57,121 nucleotides of DNA from Desulfobacteraceae bacterium 4572_35.1 (GCA_002084705.1 NBLX01000008.1:1-57121); one strand, 5' to 3'. Shown: positions 8,008 to 17,277, counted from the stretch's first letter. The notes: generated from the letters alone by a model not told the origin. Program-made: numbers and translations.

Positions 8008-8648
8008 ATTCATGGTGCGAATATCAAAACTGATCTTTGTATGGCACATCTAACCGTTCAATTCGCAAATTCCGCATTATTCAATCAATGGATCATCCCG
8101 AACCATTTTCTATGGGATGCCACGACAGACCAAATCAAAATTGTGAATTTTTATCCCACGCCTCCAATAGTAACGGTGTTGCCGTAACTCTAAATTCCAG
8201 TATATTGCCGAACACTAACCATTTGCCATCAGCTTATCACTATGTTAAGCTGCCTTCATTCATGGTGACGTTCAATCTGGACGGTTCAACCATAGACCCG
8301 CTAGTGAGGTGGACTGATTATGCTCTGGCGTAATCGGGTCGAACCCTCTCTCTCTGGGGCAGCACTGACTTGAAATGTCCCATTTTAAGCTCGGGTGCGG
8401 GTGGCCCCAAACCTATAAACATAAACCCAATCTATAAACTCTCAGCACACTGCTGACCACCTGCGTTATCTACGAATCTCACTAATATCCTTTTGATTTT
8501 CAATATTTTCTTGATGGCTCACGTCAATTATTTTTGTCTTGTATGCGTTTTATCCTGTCTGCGGTGTGCTTAAACCGAAACAAGCTTATTCTTCACTGTT
8601 GTCGAATCTGCTTTTATCGTTCATTCATCTACCCGTAAAGGAGACACC
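8008..8648. other. Gene-poor stretch before the kamA remnant
   Basis: No convincing gene. The longest reading frame here (8037-8333, plus) has no ribosome site, no recognisable domain and ordinary intergenic composition. A TCTCTCTCTC run occurs near 8350. The last bases contain the AAGGAG site of the kamA remnant. The stretch adjoins two broken genes and is probably decayed sequence. Confidence 0.5.
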
Positions 8649-9477
8649 ATGACAGCCGAGTGGCAAGGTCAACTCAGAAACTTTGTTAACACCATCGACC
8701 GCCTTGAACAGTACATCAATTTAAGCAACGAGGAGCACAAGGTTCTTGAAGCAAACACCACGACCTGGGGAACCACGCCCTACTTTGCTGCCCTTATGGA
8801 TCGTGATGATCCAAACTGCCCAATCCGCAAACAAGTGATTCCATCCTGTCATGAACAGGAAAATGTATTTGGCATGGATAACTATCTGGTATGGAAAGAA
8901 AATCGTGCCACCGATGAGGTGCGACCTGACAGTATTGCCCGTCAGTATAAAGATCGCGTTGCCTTCACCGTCACCCAGACCTGCGGCGTCTACTGCCGTC
9001 ACTGTTTTCGCAAGGAACTGGTGGTCGATGGTGATCTGAAGCTTGACTTCAATGTCGATGAGGGGTTGAGATGGATTGCAGAACACCCAGAGGTGCGCGA
9101 TGTTCTGGTCACCGGCGGTGATCCATTGCTGTTGCCCGACGAGCAGATCGCCTACCTTCTTGATAGCCTGCGCAATATTCCACATATTGAGATGATCCGC
9201 ATTGGTTCAAGATTGCCGATCGTGCTGCCATGCCGCATCACCGACAGCTTGAAAAAAATTCTCGGTCAATATCACAAGGTACCGATCTGGATTAACACCC
9301 AATGCAACCACCCCAAAGAGTTAACCCGGTCTAGCGCAGCCGATGTATGTGGTAGCTACCAATATTGGCAAAATTCCACTGATGCCCGATTACTATATTC
9401 AGGACAAGGACGAGCAACAATATACCTTGAAAAACCACCTCGGCAACACAACCACCATCCCTAATATGCCCGAATAA
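8649..9477 (+). pseudogene. kamA: Lysine 2,3-aminomutase family (KamA), internal deletion and frameshift
   Basis: Residues 1-226 are a clear KamA-type radical SAM protein. C112, C116 and C119 (CGVYCRHC) would bind the [4Fe-4S] cluster, and VTGGDPLLL and NTQCNHPKELT are family motifs. Directly after ELT the frame degenerates. The family C-terminus (QPMYVVATN..GKIPLMPDYYI, ending NMPE) appears in the +1 frame from about 9331 to the stop at 9477. Family members have roughly 95 more residues between these points, so an out-of-frame internal deletion has removed part of the barrel. A good AAGGAG site remains. The intact enzyme would move the amino group of lysine (or act on elongation factor P). 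Confidence 0.85.
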
Positions 9478-9520
9478 AGCTGGTGTACTTCATAGCAACA
9501 AATAGCCCAATTTGACCTTT

Positions 9521-9562
9521 AGCAGCCTTCGAAACGCAATCTATAGCGACTCGAAGGCTGCT
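9521..9562. terminator. Strong nested hairpin after the kamA remnant
   Basis: AGCAGCCTTCGA (9521-9532) and TCGAAGGCTGCT (9551-9562) are perfect 12-base inverted copies. Inside the loop CGC and GCG can pair again. There is no U-run on either strand, so termination is a guess, but the stem is too long to be chance. Confidence 0.5.
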
Positions 9563-9683
9563 GCCAATTTGGCATCCTCGCACCCAATTAATAAAATCCC
9601 TCAATCAAAATGATTAAAAGTGAATGAGAGCTTGACAACGCTGAGCTTTATCCGGACACTTTCACTACCAATTCTCAACATAA

Positions 9684-10040
9684 AAGCGAGCCCAACAAGC
9701 ACAGCAAGATCGCCAACGCAATGAACAGCGACGGCAGCAGGAACAACGCAAGGCGAATCAGGCGGCAGCCAAACAGATTATTAACGCCAATCGCCAACTA
9801 CTAAAAGAGGGGGATGATAGCTATCACTATGTAAATGGCGATGGGCAGATCAATCGCATCTTCGTTACAAAAGAAACAGCGGATCAACTAGCCAATGGGA
9901 TAATGGGCTTGGCCATGTATGATGATGAAATTGTGCTGATTCCGGCAGATGCGATCGCCAAAGTGCAGCAGCGCGACGCCGACGCGGTTTTGGCATATAA
10001 TGATCCGGCTGAGCAGGATGAGTATCCGGAACAGTGGTAG
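9684..10040 (+). pseudogene. DUF2058 (YaiL-like) protein, N-terminus missing
   Basis: An open frame without a usable start codon runs from just after a TAA (9681-9683) to the TAG at 10038. It translates to a Gln/Arg-rich coiled segment (QQAQQDRQR, RRQQEQRKANQ) followed by the DUF2058 C-terminal domain: LLKEGDDSYHYVNGDGQINR, IFVTKETADQLANG, IVLIPADAIAKVQQRD and an acidic tail ending in EQW. Family proteins are about 175-180 residues with a basic N-terminal helix; here about 119 remain. The only in-frame ATGs lie deep in the domain. It is a remnant in the same decayed stretch as kamA. Confidence 0.72.
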
Positions 10041-10086
10041 GGTATTCTTGCTGTTTTGTTTTCGGGTGATCACCACAACCAACCTG

Positions 10087-10896
10087 TTACGCGCGACCAC
10101 TAGTCTTACTGTCAACAAACACATCCTGACGTAACACACCATAGCGGTTAAAACACACACGTAAGGTCATGAGTATGGTCAGGACCACGCTTGTTATTGT
10201 GCTGACAACAATGGCAACCATGATCATTATTTGATATTTAATTGCCACTTCGGGACTCGCACCCCCCAAGATGACTCCGGTCATCATGCCGGGCAATGCC
10301 ACAATACCCATAGTCGCCATGGAGGCAAGTGTTGGCTTTAACGCCAATTGCACGCTTTCGCGCAGATAGGGGAGTAACGCTTCGTAATGTGAAGCACCAA
10401 GAGACAACACATATAGATACTTTTTGCTGTCACTTCTGATTTTTTTATAAAAGGTGGTGATGCCGACAACATTACCGCGCAAAGAGTTGCCCAGTAACAT
10501 GCCGCCCAGAACAATCAGATATTTCGCGTCAAAAATATTATCAAGCCGAATAACAACACTGTTGATGTACAAAATAGCACCAACGTTAGCAATAAAAAAC
10601 GAGGCAAAAGCCGGGATGGCGACTTTGCTGATTTTTATAGAAGAGCCTCTGATGGCCGAAAAGACAGCGACGACAACCATAATCGTCAACCAGAGCAAAT
10701 TGACCAACGTGTTGTTCCATAAAAAAAGGTATTTAAGAAAGATCCCCACCAGAATGAGCTGAATGCTCATCCGCGTAACCGCATAAAACAACGGCCCAAT
10801 CAGGGCGAAGCGATAAATCAGGCTTAAAAGTACAGGTACAACCAGCAGCAGAAAGGTTAAGCCTAATGAAAATAGCGAGAGATCTACAGTCTCCAT
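10087..10896 (-). CDS. fetB: Iron-export ABC permease FetB
   Basis: A 269-residue UPF0014/FetB membrane protein with about seven hydrophobic helices. The family hallmarks LGGMLLGNSLRGNVVG, LSLGASHYEALLPYLRESVQLALKPT and MATMGIVALPGMMTGVILGG are present in order. In E. coli FetAB exports iron and protects against oxidative stress. It overlaps the end of fetA by 13 bases and has a strong AGGAGGG site. Length is normal. Confidence 0.9.
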   Translation of the reverse strand: METVDLSLFSLGLTFLLLVVPVLLSLIYRFALIGPLFYAVTRMSIQLILVGIFLKYLFLWNNTLVNLLWLTIMVVVAVFSAIRGSSIKISKVAIPAFASFFIANVGAILYINSVVIRLDNIFDAKYLIVLGGMLLGNSLRGNVVGITTFYKKIRSDSKKYLYVLSLGASHYEALLPYLRESVQLALKPTLASMATMGIVALPGMMTGVILGGASPEVAIKYQIMIMVAIVVSTITSVVLTILMTLRVCFNRYGVLRQDVFVDSKTSGRA

Positions 10897-11522
10897 CTAC
10901 CCTCCTCAACATCAAAAACCTTTACAGCGGGGCTATCCAGCCATTCAGCATCGTGGGAGATCACCAGGCAGGTCCATTCTTCCCTGGCCAGAAAGTAATC
11001 CGCAACTTTTTTTTTGAGATGCATATCAAGTGACGAGGTTACCTCATCGAGAAGAAAAATATTTCGTCCAAGCGCAATGGCGATCACGATGGCCACGCGC
11101 TGCCTTTCACCCCCAGACAACTCTTTAATCTCTTTTTCGGTAATATCATCGCCAAGCTCAAAATAATTTAGCAGTTCACCAATTTTTCCTTTATTGAGCC
11201 TCTGTGCGCTAACAGCATTTAGCTGTGTAATAAAGTTGATAAAATCTGCTACGCTTCCTTCCCCCATGCTCACAGCCTGATCTACATAGGCAATTTTTTT
11301 TCGAATAGCCCATACACTCTTTTTATCGACCGGCAAGCCGTCAAAAATAATCTCACCCTGACCAGGAACAATAAAACCCAAAAGCAGAGACAGAAGTGAA
11401 CTTTTCCCCGAACCGGACTTGCCCAACAACACCACCTTGTCACCATGCGCTATGGTAAAAGAAAGATTGTGAATTATCTTCTTGCCGTTAAAGTTTAGCT
11501 GGATGTTGTTAAATTCAATCAT
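10884..11522 (-). CDS. fetA: Iron-export ABC ATPase FetA
   Basis: A 212-residue ABC ATPase. Walker A is GKSGSGKSS, the signature is LSGGERQRVAI, Walker B is NIFLLDEVTSSLD, and the H-loop is VISHD. The short length and pairing with a UPF0014 permease identify it as FetA rather than a generic importer ATPase. It begins 21 bases after the toxin-like gene on the same strand, without a clear ribosome site, so it may be read through from the toxin-antitoxin unit or have its own promoter inside it. Confidence 0.9.
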   Translation of the reverse strand: MIEFNNIQLNFNGKKIIHNLSFTIAHGDKVVLLGKSGSGKSSLLSLLLGFIVPGQGEIIFDGLPVDKKSVWAIRKKIAYVDQAVSMGEGSVADFINFITQLNAVSAQRLNKGKIGELLNYFELGDDITEKEIKELSGGERQRVAIVIAIALGRNIFLLDEVTSSLDMHLKKKVADYFLAREEWTCLVISHDAEWLDSPAVKVFDVEEGRWRL

Positions 11523-11543
11523 AGTTTAATACTTGTCGTGTAT

Positions 11544-12275
11544 CTACTTAGTCCTGATTATTAGCTGTTTTTTCGGCAAAATTCGCCTCAGGTTACGGAT
11601 TCTTTCCCACAAAACAGCTTTGGGAACTTTGATTTCCATCGCCAGCATACACCGTTCTAACCAATCAGCTCGGCACTGAAATTTTTCTATCGCCTTAGTA
11701 ATATCCTTAACAATTGCGTCGCCATAAACCAACTCTGCCTTAGCCAACGCTGTATGAAATAAATCTGTAGTTGGTTGCATCATCGCCAAATCTATAAGGT
11801 CTCGATTAAAAGTACTTGCATCTGACCAGCGGTCCGAATTTGCCAACAACTTACTGGTTGCCATATCAAGCGGTGACAAAGTTGTGATTCCACAAATTTG
11901 ATCACTGCCAGCAGGTCTTTGCAATTTAATCCGCCCCTCGAGGACAATCTCAAACTTTACTTGCGTATCGGCAACCAACAGCATGGTTCTAATTCCATAC
12001 TGATCAGCACGTACATCTCTAATCTGCGAAATTGTTCCGACATTAGCTTGAAAAAGTGGCAGGATTCCCAACGAATCGGTCGTTAACAATCGCAGTTGTC
12101 GATAACTGTTGATATCAGATACGAGGAAATCTATATCTTCCGATTCCCGATATTCACCATAACGAAGCGCAATAGCGGTGCCACCACCAAACCAACAGTT
12201 GTGCTCTCGCAACAATTCCCCATTCAATGTCAACAATAGCTGAGCGATGCGCTGATGATGGATGCGTTCAAACAT
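11544..12275 (-). CDS. AbiEii-type nucleotidyltransferase (toxin-like)
   Basis: A 243-residue protein of the DUF1814/AbiEii nucleotidyltransferase family. Residues 30-50 carry the glycine-rich FGGGTAIALRYG followed by ESEDIDFLVSD, giving the two metal-binding aspartates D47 and D49. LSPLDMATSKLLANSDR and RDLIDLAMM match the conserved second half, where a lysine usually contacts nucleotide. Characterised relatives (AbiEii, MenT) stop growth by modifying tRNA or nucleotides and act in abortive infection. The start overlaps the upstream HTH gene by eight bases. Function as a toxin is inferred from family and operon form. Confidence 0.82.
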   Translation of the reverse strand: MFERIHHQRIAQLLLTLNGELLREHNCWFGGGTAIALRYGEYRESEDIDFLVSDINSYRQLRLLTTDSLGILPLFQANVGTISQIRDVRADQYGIRTMLLVADTQVKFEIVLEGRIKLQRPAGSDQICGITTLSPLDMATSKLLANSDRWSDASTFNRDLIDLAMMQPTTDLFHTALAKAELVYGDAIVKDITKAIEKFQCRADWLERCMLAMEIKVPKAVLWERIRNLRRILPKKQLIIRTK

Positions 12276-12756
12276 AATCTACATCTCCAGCAAAAACCTG
12301 CTGTAACAAAGTAAGTAAATTGCGCTCATGTGGTTCCATTTGCTCTAAATCAAGGTGGCGCCAGTTACGTTCGTAAACATTCAAGGCCTCCCGTGGAGAC
12401 AACCAATCAACTCCAAGCACCTGCCAAGCAAGCCGTTTAAGCTGAGGATAGTCGGCAAATAAAATTCTAACAGGAATCGACGCGGTACAGTTTGAAGGAT
12501 CGGTAACATCTTGCTCTGAGGATTGAACTATTTTTAAATCAAGCCCCAAAACTGATAATGCACTTAAACAAGCACCAAAAGTAACAGAGCTCTTCCCTTT
12601 TTCAATACGATACCAAGTTACCCGGGACATACCGGCCGCCTCAGCAGCAGTTGTTGCGCTAACCCCCAGTGTTTTGCGGTAAGCACGAATCTGCGCTCCA
12701 ACCTCAACCGCACTATTTTCAACCAAAGCAGAAATGTTGGACAATTTTGCCGGCAT
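12268..12756 (-). CDS. XRE-family HTH antitoxin-like regulator
   Basis: The likely start is the second ATG (12756), which has AAGGGGG at proper distance; the first ATG (12762) abuts that site. The protein is about 162 residues. Residues about 18-75 form an XRE helix-turn-helix (IRAYRKTLGVSATTAAEAAG, then SRVTWYRIEKGKSSVTF). The C-terminal 80 residues (YPQLKRLAWQVLG, SPREALNVYERNWRH) resemble the domain that accompanies AbiEii partners in HTH/nucleotidyltransferase pairs. As in other toxin-antitoxin modules it comes first and probably represses its own promoter. Confidence 0.78.
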   Translation of the reverse strand: MPAKLSNISALVENSAVEVGAQIRAYRKTLGVSATTAAEAAGMSRVTWYRIEKGKSSVTFGACLSALSVLGLDLKIVQSSEQDVTDPSNCTASIPVRILFADYPQLKRLAWQVLGVDWLSPREALNVYERNWRHLDLEQMEPHERNLLTLLQQVFAGDVDYV

Positions 12757-12829
12757 GGGCATCCCCCTTAAATATGTTTCTCATTCTAGCCTTCAGCGAC
12801 AAAAAGTCAATAATAAGAAACACCCTGAC

Positions 12830-15004
12830 TTACCTTTCCCCCCTGCTTTTCAACCCTGCGGCCAACAGCTGAATAGTATGTTTAACCTGTACCGGCACAT
12901 CAGCTTTTTCCAGCCCGCCCCGAATTTGTAGCATACAGCCGGGGCAGTCCATGGCTACACAGGTTGCAGCGCAAGCCTTGATATCATCTACTTTGTCATG
13001 GAGAATTTTTTTGGAAATATCAGGGTGGCTGGTTAACGAGTAGGAGCCGCCGAAGCCGCAACAGCGATCTGAGTGAGCCATCTCCACCAGTTCGTGCCCT
13101 AGATTCTGGATCAATTGACGGGGTTGCTGCCACACCTTGAGCCCTCGTTTCAAGTGGCATGAATCGTGGTAAGCAACTTTTTCTGCGCCGGCAATCTCGG
13201 CAAATATGCTACTGCCATTCAGATGATCGAGAACGAAGCTGGCAGCATCAACGGTGATGCTGGAGAGCTGTTCCGCCCGCTGAGCCCAGCCGGGGTTATC
13301 GCGCAGATATTCGACAAAGTTATGTTTCAACGCCATGGCACAGGTGGGGCAGGTGGTCAGAACATAGTCGGGATTTTCCGCCAACAACGCATTGATGTTC
13401 TGCTTGGCCAGCTCTATGGCTGTTTCCCTCTCGCCTGAATATATAGCCGGAATGCCACAGCAGTTCTGCTCCAGGGGATATATCACCTCGACATCGAGAG
13501 CATTCATCACCTCGATCAGATCCAGCCCCAGCTCGGGGTAGAGAAAATCGTTGGCGCACCCGGCGAACAGTGCCACCCGATATCGAGGCTTGGCAACTTT
13601 CTGCACTCTCTGAGCGAAACTGTCACGCAGCGGTTTTGGCGCTATCGCCGGCAAGGTACGCCATTCGGTTAATGACGAAAAAAACAGCGGCAGATGACGG
13701 ATGGTCGGCTCCCCGCGTGTCACCGGTTTTTGCAACATGCTGGCAGCGCGGATCATGGTGTGAAACAGTTTGCGATTTTTCATCACCTTGCGGAACACCA
13801 GCGCCTTACCTGCCCCTATCCCCTCTTCATCGCCAATAGTTTCGCGCAGATGGAGGATAATCTCTTCGAGGTCAATATTACTCGGGCACACGGCAACACA
13901 GGAACGGCAGCCAATACACGCCTTGACCAGCTCGGCGGCGTTGTCCAGACCATGATAAAAAGCGGTGAGAATGATACCGATGGCGCCGATATAAACATGA
14001 CCGAATACGTGCCCGCCTACAGTTTGGTATACAGGACAAACGTTGGCGCAGGCACCACAGCGGATACAATTGAGGGCATCGTGACAGTGAGGTGATTCAG
14101 CCAAAGCGCTGCGCCCGTTATCGAGCAAAACGATGTGGAGCTCTTTGTCTCCATCGGTACAGCTATCAGAGCGGGGAACGCTACCACGAATCCAGCTAAC
14201 GTATGAAGTGAGCAGCTGACCTGTGGCATTTTTGGGAAGCACCTGAATAATTTTGGCGGCGTCATCAAGGGTTGGCACCAGTTTTTCTATCCCCACCAGC
14301 GCCACATGCACCTTGGGCAAAGTGGTGGTCAAACGAGCATTACCCTCATTGGTGACCAAGGCAAGACCTCCAGTCTCGGCGATGGCAATATTGGCGCCAG
14401 TGATACCGATATCGGCATCGAGGTAACTTTGGCGCAACTGTTGCCGGGCAACCTCCACCAGATGTTCAATATCGGTCGGCTCCTGCTGCCCGGTCTGTTT
14501 GCTGAACAGCTCGGCAACCTCCTCCTTAAACATGTGGATAGCTGGCATCACCATGTGACTGGGCCGCTGCCCCGCCAACTGGACAATCCATTCCCCCAAA
14601 TCGGTCTCCACCGCCTTGATGCCAGAATCTTCCAATGCCGCGTTCAGGTGAGTCTCTTCACTCACCATACTTTTGCTTTTTACCACCAGCTTTGCCCCAC
14701 GCTCCTGAGCCAGATCGGCAATATAACGATTAGCGTCAGCGGCAGTTTTAGCGCGATAAACGGTGGCACCGGAACGCTCAGCGTTGGCGATAAACTGCTT
14801 GAGCAATTGGGGATGATTTTCACGTACATAGGTTTTTGTGGCAGCAATATCACGCCGCAAAGCCTCAAAATCGAGGCCGGCAAATGCTTTTTCACGGGCA
14901 AGGAGAAAGGCGTCCCCAAATTGGTGTAGAGCGTCCTGAAGTTTCGGAGTGGCCAGAGCCTGATCAACCCGCTGACGATACTCTTTACTACGCTGCTTGC
15001 TCAT
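12830..15004 (-). CDS. LutB-LutA fusion, L-lactate oxidation iron-sulfur protein
   Basis: A 724-residue fusion. Residues about 70-300 are a LUD domain (ITGANIAIAETGGLALVTNEGN). Residues about 305-390 carry two [4Fe-4S] motifs (CIRCGACANVCP and CIGCRSCVAVCP). The C-terminal about 270 residues are two CCG domains (NCCGIPA and RCCGFGG), which in most bacteria form the separate protein LutA. Fused versions occur in sulfate reducers. With LutC it would pass electrons from L-lactate to the quinone pool. A GGAGGGGG site precedes the start, and it follows lutC by 13 bases. Confidence 0.9.
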   Translation of the reverse strand: MSKQRSKEYRQRVDQALATPKLQDALHQFGDAFLLAREKAFAGLDFEALRRDIAATKTYVRENHPQLLKQFIANAERSGATVYRAKTAADANRYIADLAQERGAKLVVKSKSMVSEETHLNAALEDSGIKAVETDLGEWIVQLAGQRPSHMVMPAIHMFKEEVAELFSKQTGQQEPTDIEHLVEVARQQLRQSYLDADIGITGANIAIAETGGLALVTNEGNARLTTTLPKVHVALVGIEKLVPTLDDAAKIIQVLPKNATGQLLTSYVSWIRGSVPRSDSCTDGDKELHIVLLDNGRSALAESPHCHDALNCIRCGACANVCPVYQTVGGHVFGHVYIGAIGIILTAFYHGLDNAAELVKACIGCRSCVAVCPSNIDLEEIILHLRETIGDEEGIGAGKALVFRKVMKNRKLFHTMIRAASMLQKPVTRGEPTIRHLPLFFSSLTEWRTLPAIAPKPLRDSFAQRVQKVAKPRYRVALFAGCANDFLYPELGLDLIEVMNALDVEVIYPLEQNCCGIPAIYSGERETAIELAKQNINALLAENPDYVLTTCPTCAMALKHNFVEYLRDNPGWAQRAEQLSSITVDAASFVLDHLNGSSIFAEIAGAEKVAYHDSCHLKRGLKVWQQPRQLIQNLGHELVEMAHSDRCCGFGGSYSLTSHPDISKKILHDKVDDIKACAATCVAMDCPGCMLQIRGGLEKADVPVQVKHTIQLLAAGLKSRGER

Positions 15005-15017
15005 GGTAACCCCCTCC

Positions 15018-15581
15018 TCACATCTGCATAAAATCGCTGGAAATTCCCGCCACTATCAGCACAAATAGCTGTTTAGGACCATGCACCCCGACAGTGAGTA
15101 CCCGTTCGATATCTGCGGTTCGACTCGGCCCAGTGATATAGGCGATGAAATTACGCTCATCGCGCTGATGAAACTGGCGCAGAAACGTAACGGCATCGAG
15201 CCCGTTGGCAACAATTTTTTCCGGGTCGAGAATAGCAAACTGCTTCGGCGGTAAAGTTGTCGCCAGTCGAATATCCTCAGCGGTACTCTCCAGCACCAGA
15301 GTGCCGGTGTCGGCTATAGCGAAGTTGACCCCGGTCAAGCCCGCTTCAGCTTCAGGGGCAAATTCACGCAAGTTTTCCTCTACAACCTCAACCCCCGACT
15401 GCTTCAACGCCCCTTTCAAATTATACTTATCGGCAGATAGAAATTTTGGTAGCAGCAGGGTGCCATCAATCTGGCTGGCAACATAAGCGGCAGCATCGGC
15501 AACAGAATCAAGGACAACAATCTGAGTACCAACATTGGTTGCGGTCTGAGAAAACTGCTTCAATAATTGACTGTTAACCAT
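15018..15581 (-). CDS. lutC: LutC/LldG-type lactate utilisation protein
   Basis: A 187-residue single LUD-domain protein. The core reads LTGVNFAIADTGTLVLEST, and the C-terminal family signature TGPSRTADIERVLTVGVHGP is intact. LutC proteins are essential, non-iron-sulfur components of the LutABC lactate oxidation system. A GGGGAG site lies six bases before the start. It is followed immediately by the LutB-LutA fusion, so all three Lut functions are covered by two genes. No lactate permease or LutR regulator is seen next to it. Confidence 0.88.
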   Translation of the reverse strand: MVNSQLLKQFSQTATNVGTQIVVLDSVADAAAYVASQIDGTLLLPKFLSADKYNLKGALKQSGVEVVEENLREFAPEAEAGLTGVNFAIADTGTLVLESTAEDIRLATTLPPKQFAILDPEKIVANGLDAVTFLRQFHQRDERNFIAYITGPSRTADIERVLTVGVHGPKQLFVLIVAGISSDFMQM

Positions 15582-15634
15582 ACATTTCTCCCCTTCCTGT
15601 TCCTAGTACACCAAGAGGCCGTCTGAGGACTACG

Positions 15635-16114
15635 CTACTTGTCAGCCGCAGCAATGGTAATACACAAACATTCGGCGCTGGCGAATACGGTATCCCCCTG
15701 ACAGATTTTGCCATGTACCATCACTTTACGCCCCTGCGCTGATACCACTTCGGTCTCAACAGTTACCACTTCTCCCAAAGACAACATATTGCGAAAACTT
15801 ATATTCAGATTGCCAACAACAACAGAATAACCAGCCGTCCATGCCGCCAGCCCCAACACCTCATCCAGCACCGCCGCCATAGCCCCACCATGAGAATGTC
15901 CGGGGGGGCCTTCGGTCGCGGGACCAAACCAGATACGCGCGCGCAACGCACCTTTGCCATTGCGGTAATATGCTACACGATAACGATCTCCACCTATCTC
16001 ACCGGAGACAAAACGCAACGACCCACCGACCAGAGCCGGGGCATCAAACGGTGTCCAATCATCCTCGCCGCTTAAATCAACATCTGTTACCGCTATCTCT
16101 TTCAACTGTTCCAT
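15635..16114 (-). CDS. PaaI/THEM4-like hotdog thioesterase
   Basis: A 159-residue single hotdog domain. GPPGHSHGGAMAAVLDEVLG supplies the His-Gly-Gly loop and the acidic residue on the central helix that act in acyl-CoA hydrolysis. NLNISFRNMLSLGE is the matching strand. Length is usual for the family. It lies 53 bases upstream of lutC on the same strand and may be cotranscribed. The substrate is unknown, but a CoA-ester role is likely. Confidence 0.8.
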   Translation of the reverse strand: MEQLKEIAVTDVDLSGEDDWTPFDAPALVGGSLRFVSGEIGGDRYRVAYYRNGKGALRARIWFGPATEGPPGHSHGGAMAAVLDEVLGLAAWTAGYSVVVGNLNISFRNMLSLGEVVTVETEVVSAQGRKVMVHGKICQGDTVFASAECLCITIAAADK

Positions 16115-16203
16115 CTATAAAGTTCTCCTGCATTTGTAGTTATCGAATAATTTCAATTTGCCTGTTTTTCACTTTTTAAAGGTATGTGCGCTGCCACTAT
16201 TGC

Positions 16204-17064
16204 TTACTGCCGACTCATGCGCCAGTTAGGCGCGACACTCTGATGGGTGCTACGCCATGGGTTAATATCCAGCCCACCACGCCTAGTATAACGGGCATAT
16301 ACGGTAAGCTGTTCAGGATTACAAAAGCGCATCAAGTCGGTAAAAATTCGTTCGACACACTGCTCATGAAATTCATTATGCTGGCGAAATGAGATGAGAT
16401 AAGCAAGCAGAGCAGCACGATCAATCTTGCCCCCACGATAATCTATCCATATACTAGCCCAATCGGGTTGAGAAGTTATCAGACAATTACTTTTCAGTAA
16501 GTGGCTGAACAAACTTTCTCTGACAACATTGTCCTCATCGGCACACTGGTACAACAGATCTTCCTTGAGTTGATAGTGTTCAACCTCGATATCTATATCA
16601 TCGAGGCACTCGCCGGGCATACGCATTACCTGCCAGTTATCTATAGCATCGACCTCCATCAATTCAACCATCACATTCTGCCCCGCCAACTTCGACAGAT
16701 CGTTCTGTAACAACTGTTGCACCTGTGTAAAATCGGCAAAACGACTCTGATTGAGGGAATTAAGGTATAGTTTAAACGATTTTGACTCCACCAAAAACTC
16801 CGCAGTACACGGGAATCGAAACACTGCCAGCGCCACCACTGGCTTGCCGCGCATATTTAACCACGACAACTCATAGCCATTCCACAAATCCTCGCCAACA
16901 AAAGGCAAGTTGTCACCAAGATACAACTCATCACGTTTAATTTTGCGCGGCACAGCAAACAACAGAGTTGGATCGTACTGTTGTGGATAGGTGGTAGTTT
17001 TACCGAGGGGGATTGTATCTACCAAAATTTTCATCCTGCCTGAATCACTCCCTGTATTATTCAT
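16204..17064 (-). CDS. queF: NADPH-dependent 7-cyano-7-deazaguanine reductase QueF
   Basis: A 286-residue type II (two-module) QueF, which reduces preQ0 to preQ1 in queuosine synthesis. The N-terminal module has the NADPH-binding motif VESKSFKLYLNSLNQSRF. The C-terminal module has KSNCLITSQPDWASIWIDYRG, with the catalytic cysteine and aspartate, and EFHEQCVERIF. The ATG at 17064 has a GCGAG site; a TTG two codons upstream is less likely. It is closest in layout to gammaproteobacterial QueF. The gene is divergent from moxR. Confidence 0.92.
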   Translation of the reverse strand: MNNTGSDSGRMKILVDTIPLGKTTTYPQQYDPTLLFAVPRKIKRDELYLGDNLPFVGEDLWNGYELSWLNMRGKPVVALAVFRFPCTAEFLVESKSFKLYLNSLNQSRFADFTQVQQLLQNDLSKLAGQNVMVELMEVDAIDNWQVMRMPGECLDDIDIEVEHYQLKEDLLYQCADEDNVVRESLFSHLLKSNCLITSQPDWASIWIDYRGGKIDRAALLAYLISFRQHNEFHEQCVERIFTDLMRFCNPEQLTVYARYTRRGGLDINPWRSTHQSVAPNWRMSRQ

Positions 17065-17277
17065 ATACAACTCGCTTTATTTTAGCTATCTACAATTATC
17101 GCCTGCACTATATAAATTACTCGATATCATAACACGGTGCATTTTTTCTTAAAACTGCAATTAAAAACTGTGCATTGCCACATTCACATTCTAAAAATAC
17201 GATAGTACAACGGTATAGCGCTTTTGATAAAACAACAATTCAAGTCAATATTTCTGCGAACGGGGCATAGTAGAATT

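Noticed and set aside
8037-8333. 98-residue plus-strand ORF
   Set aside because: No ribosome site, no family resemblance and no neighbour logic; treated as chance in decayed sequence.
8325-8375. tRNA-like T-loop (GGGTCGAACCC)
   Set aside because: No matching acceptor, D or anticodon arms can be drawn around it.
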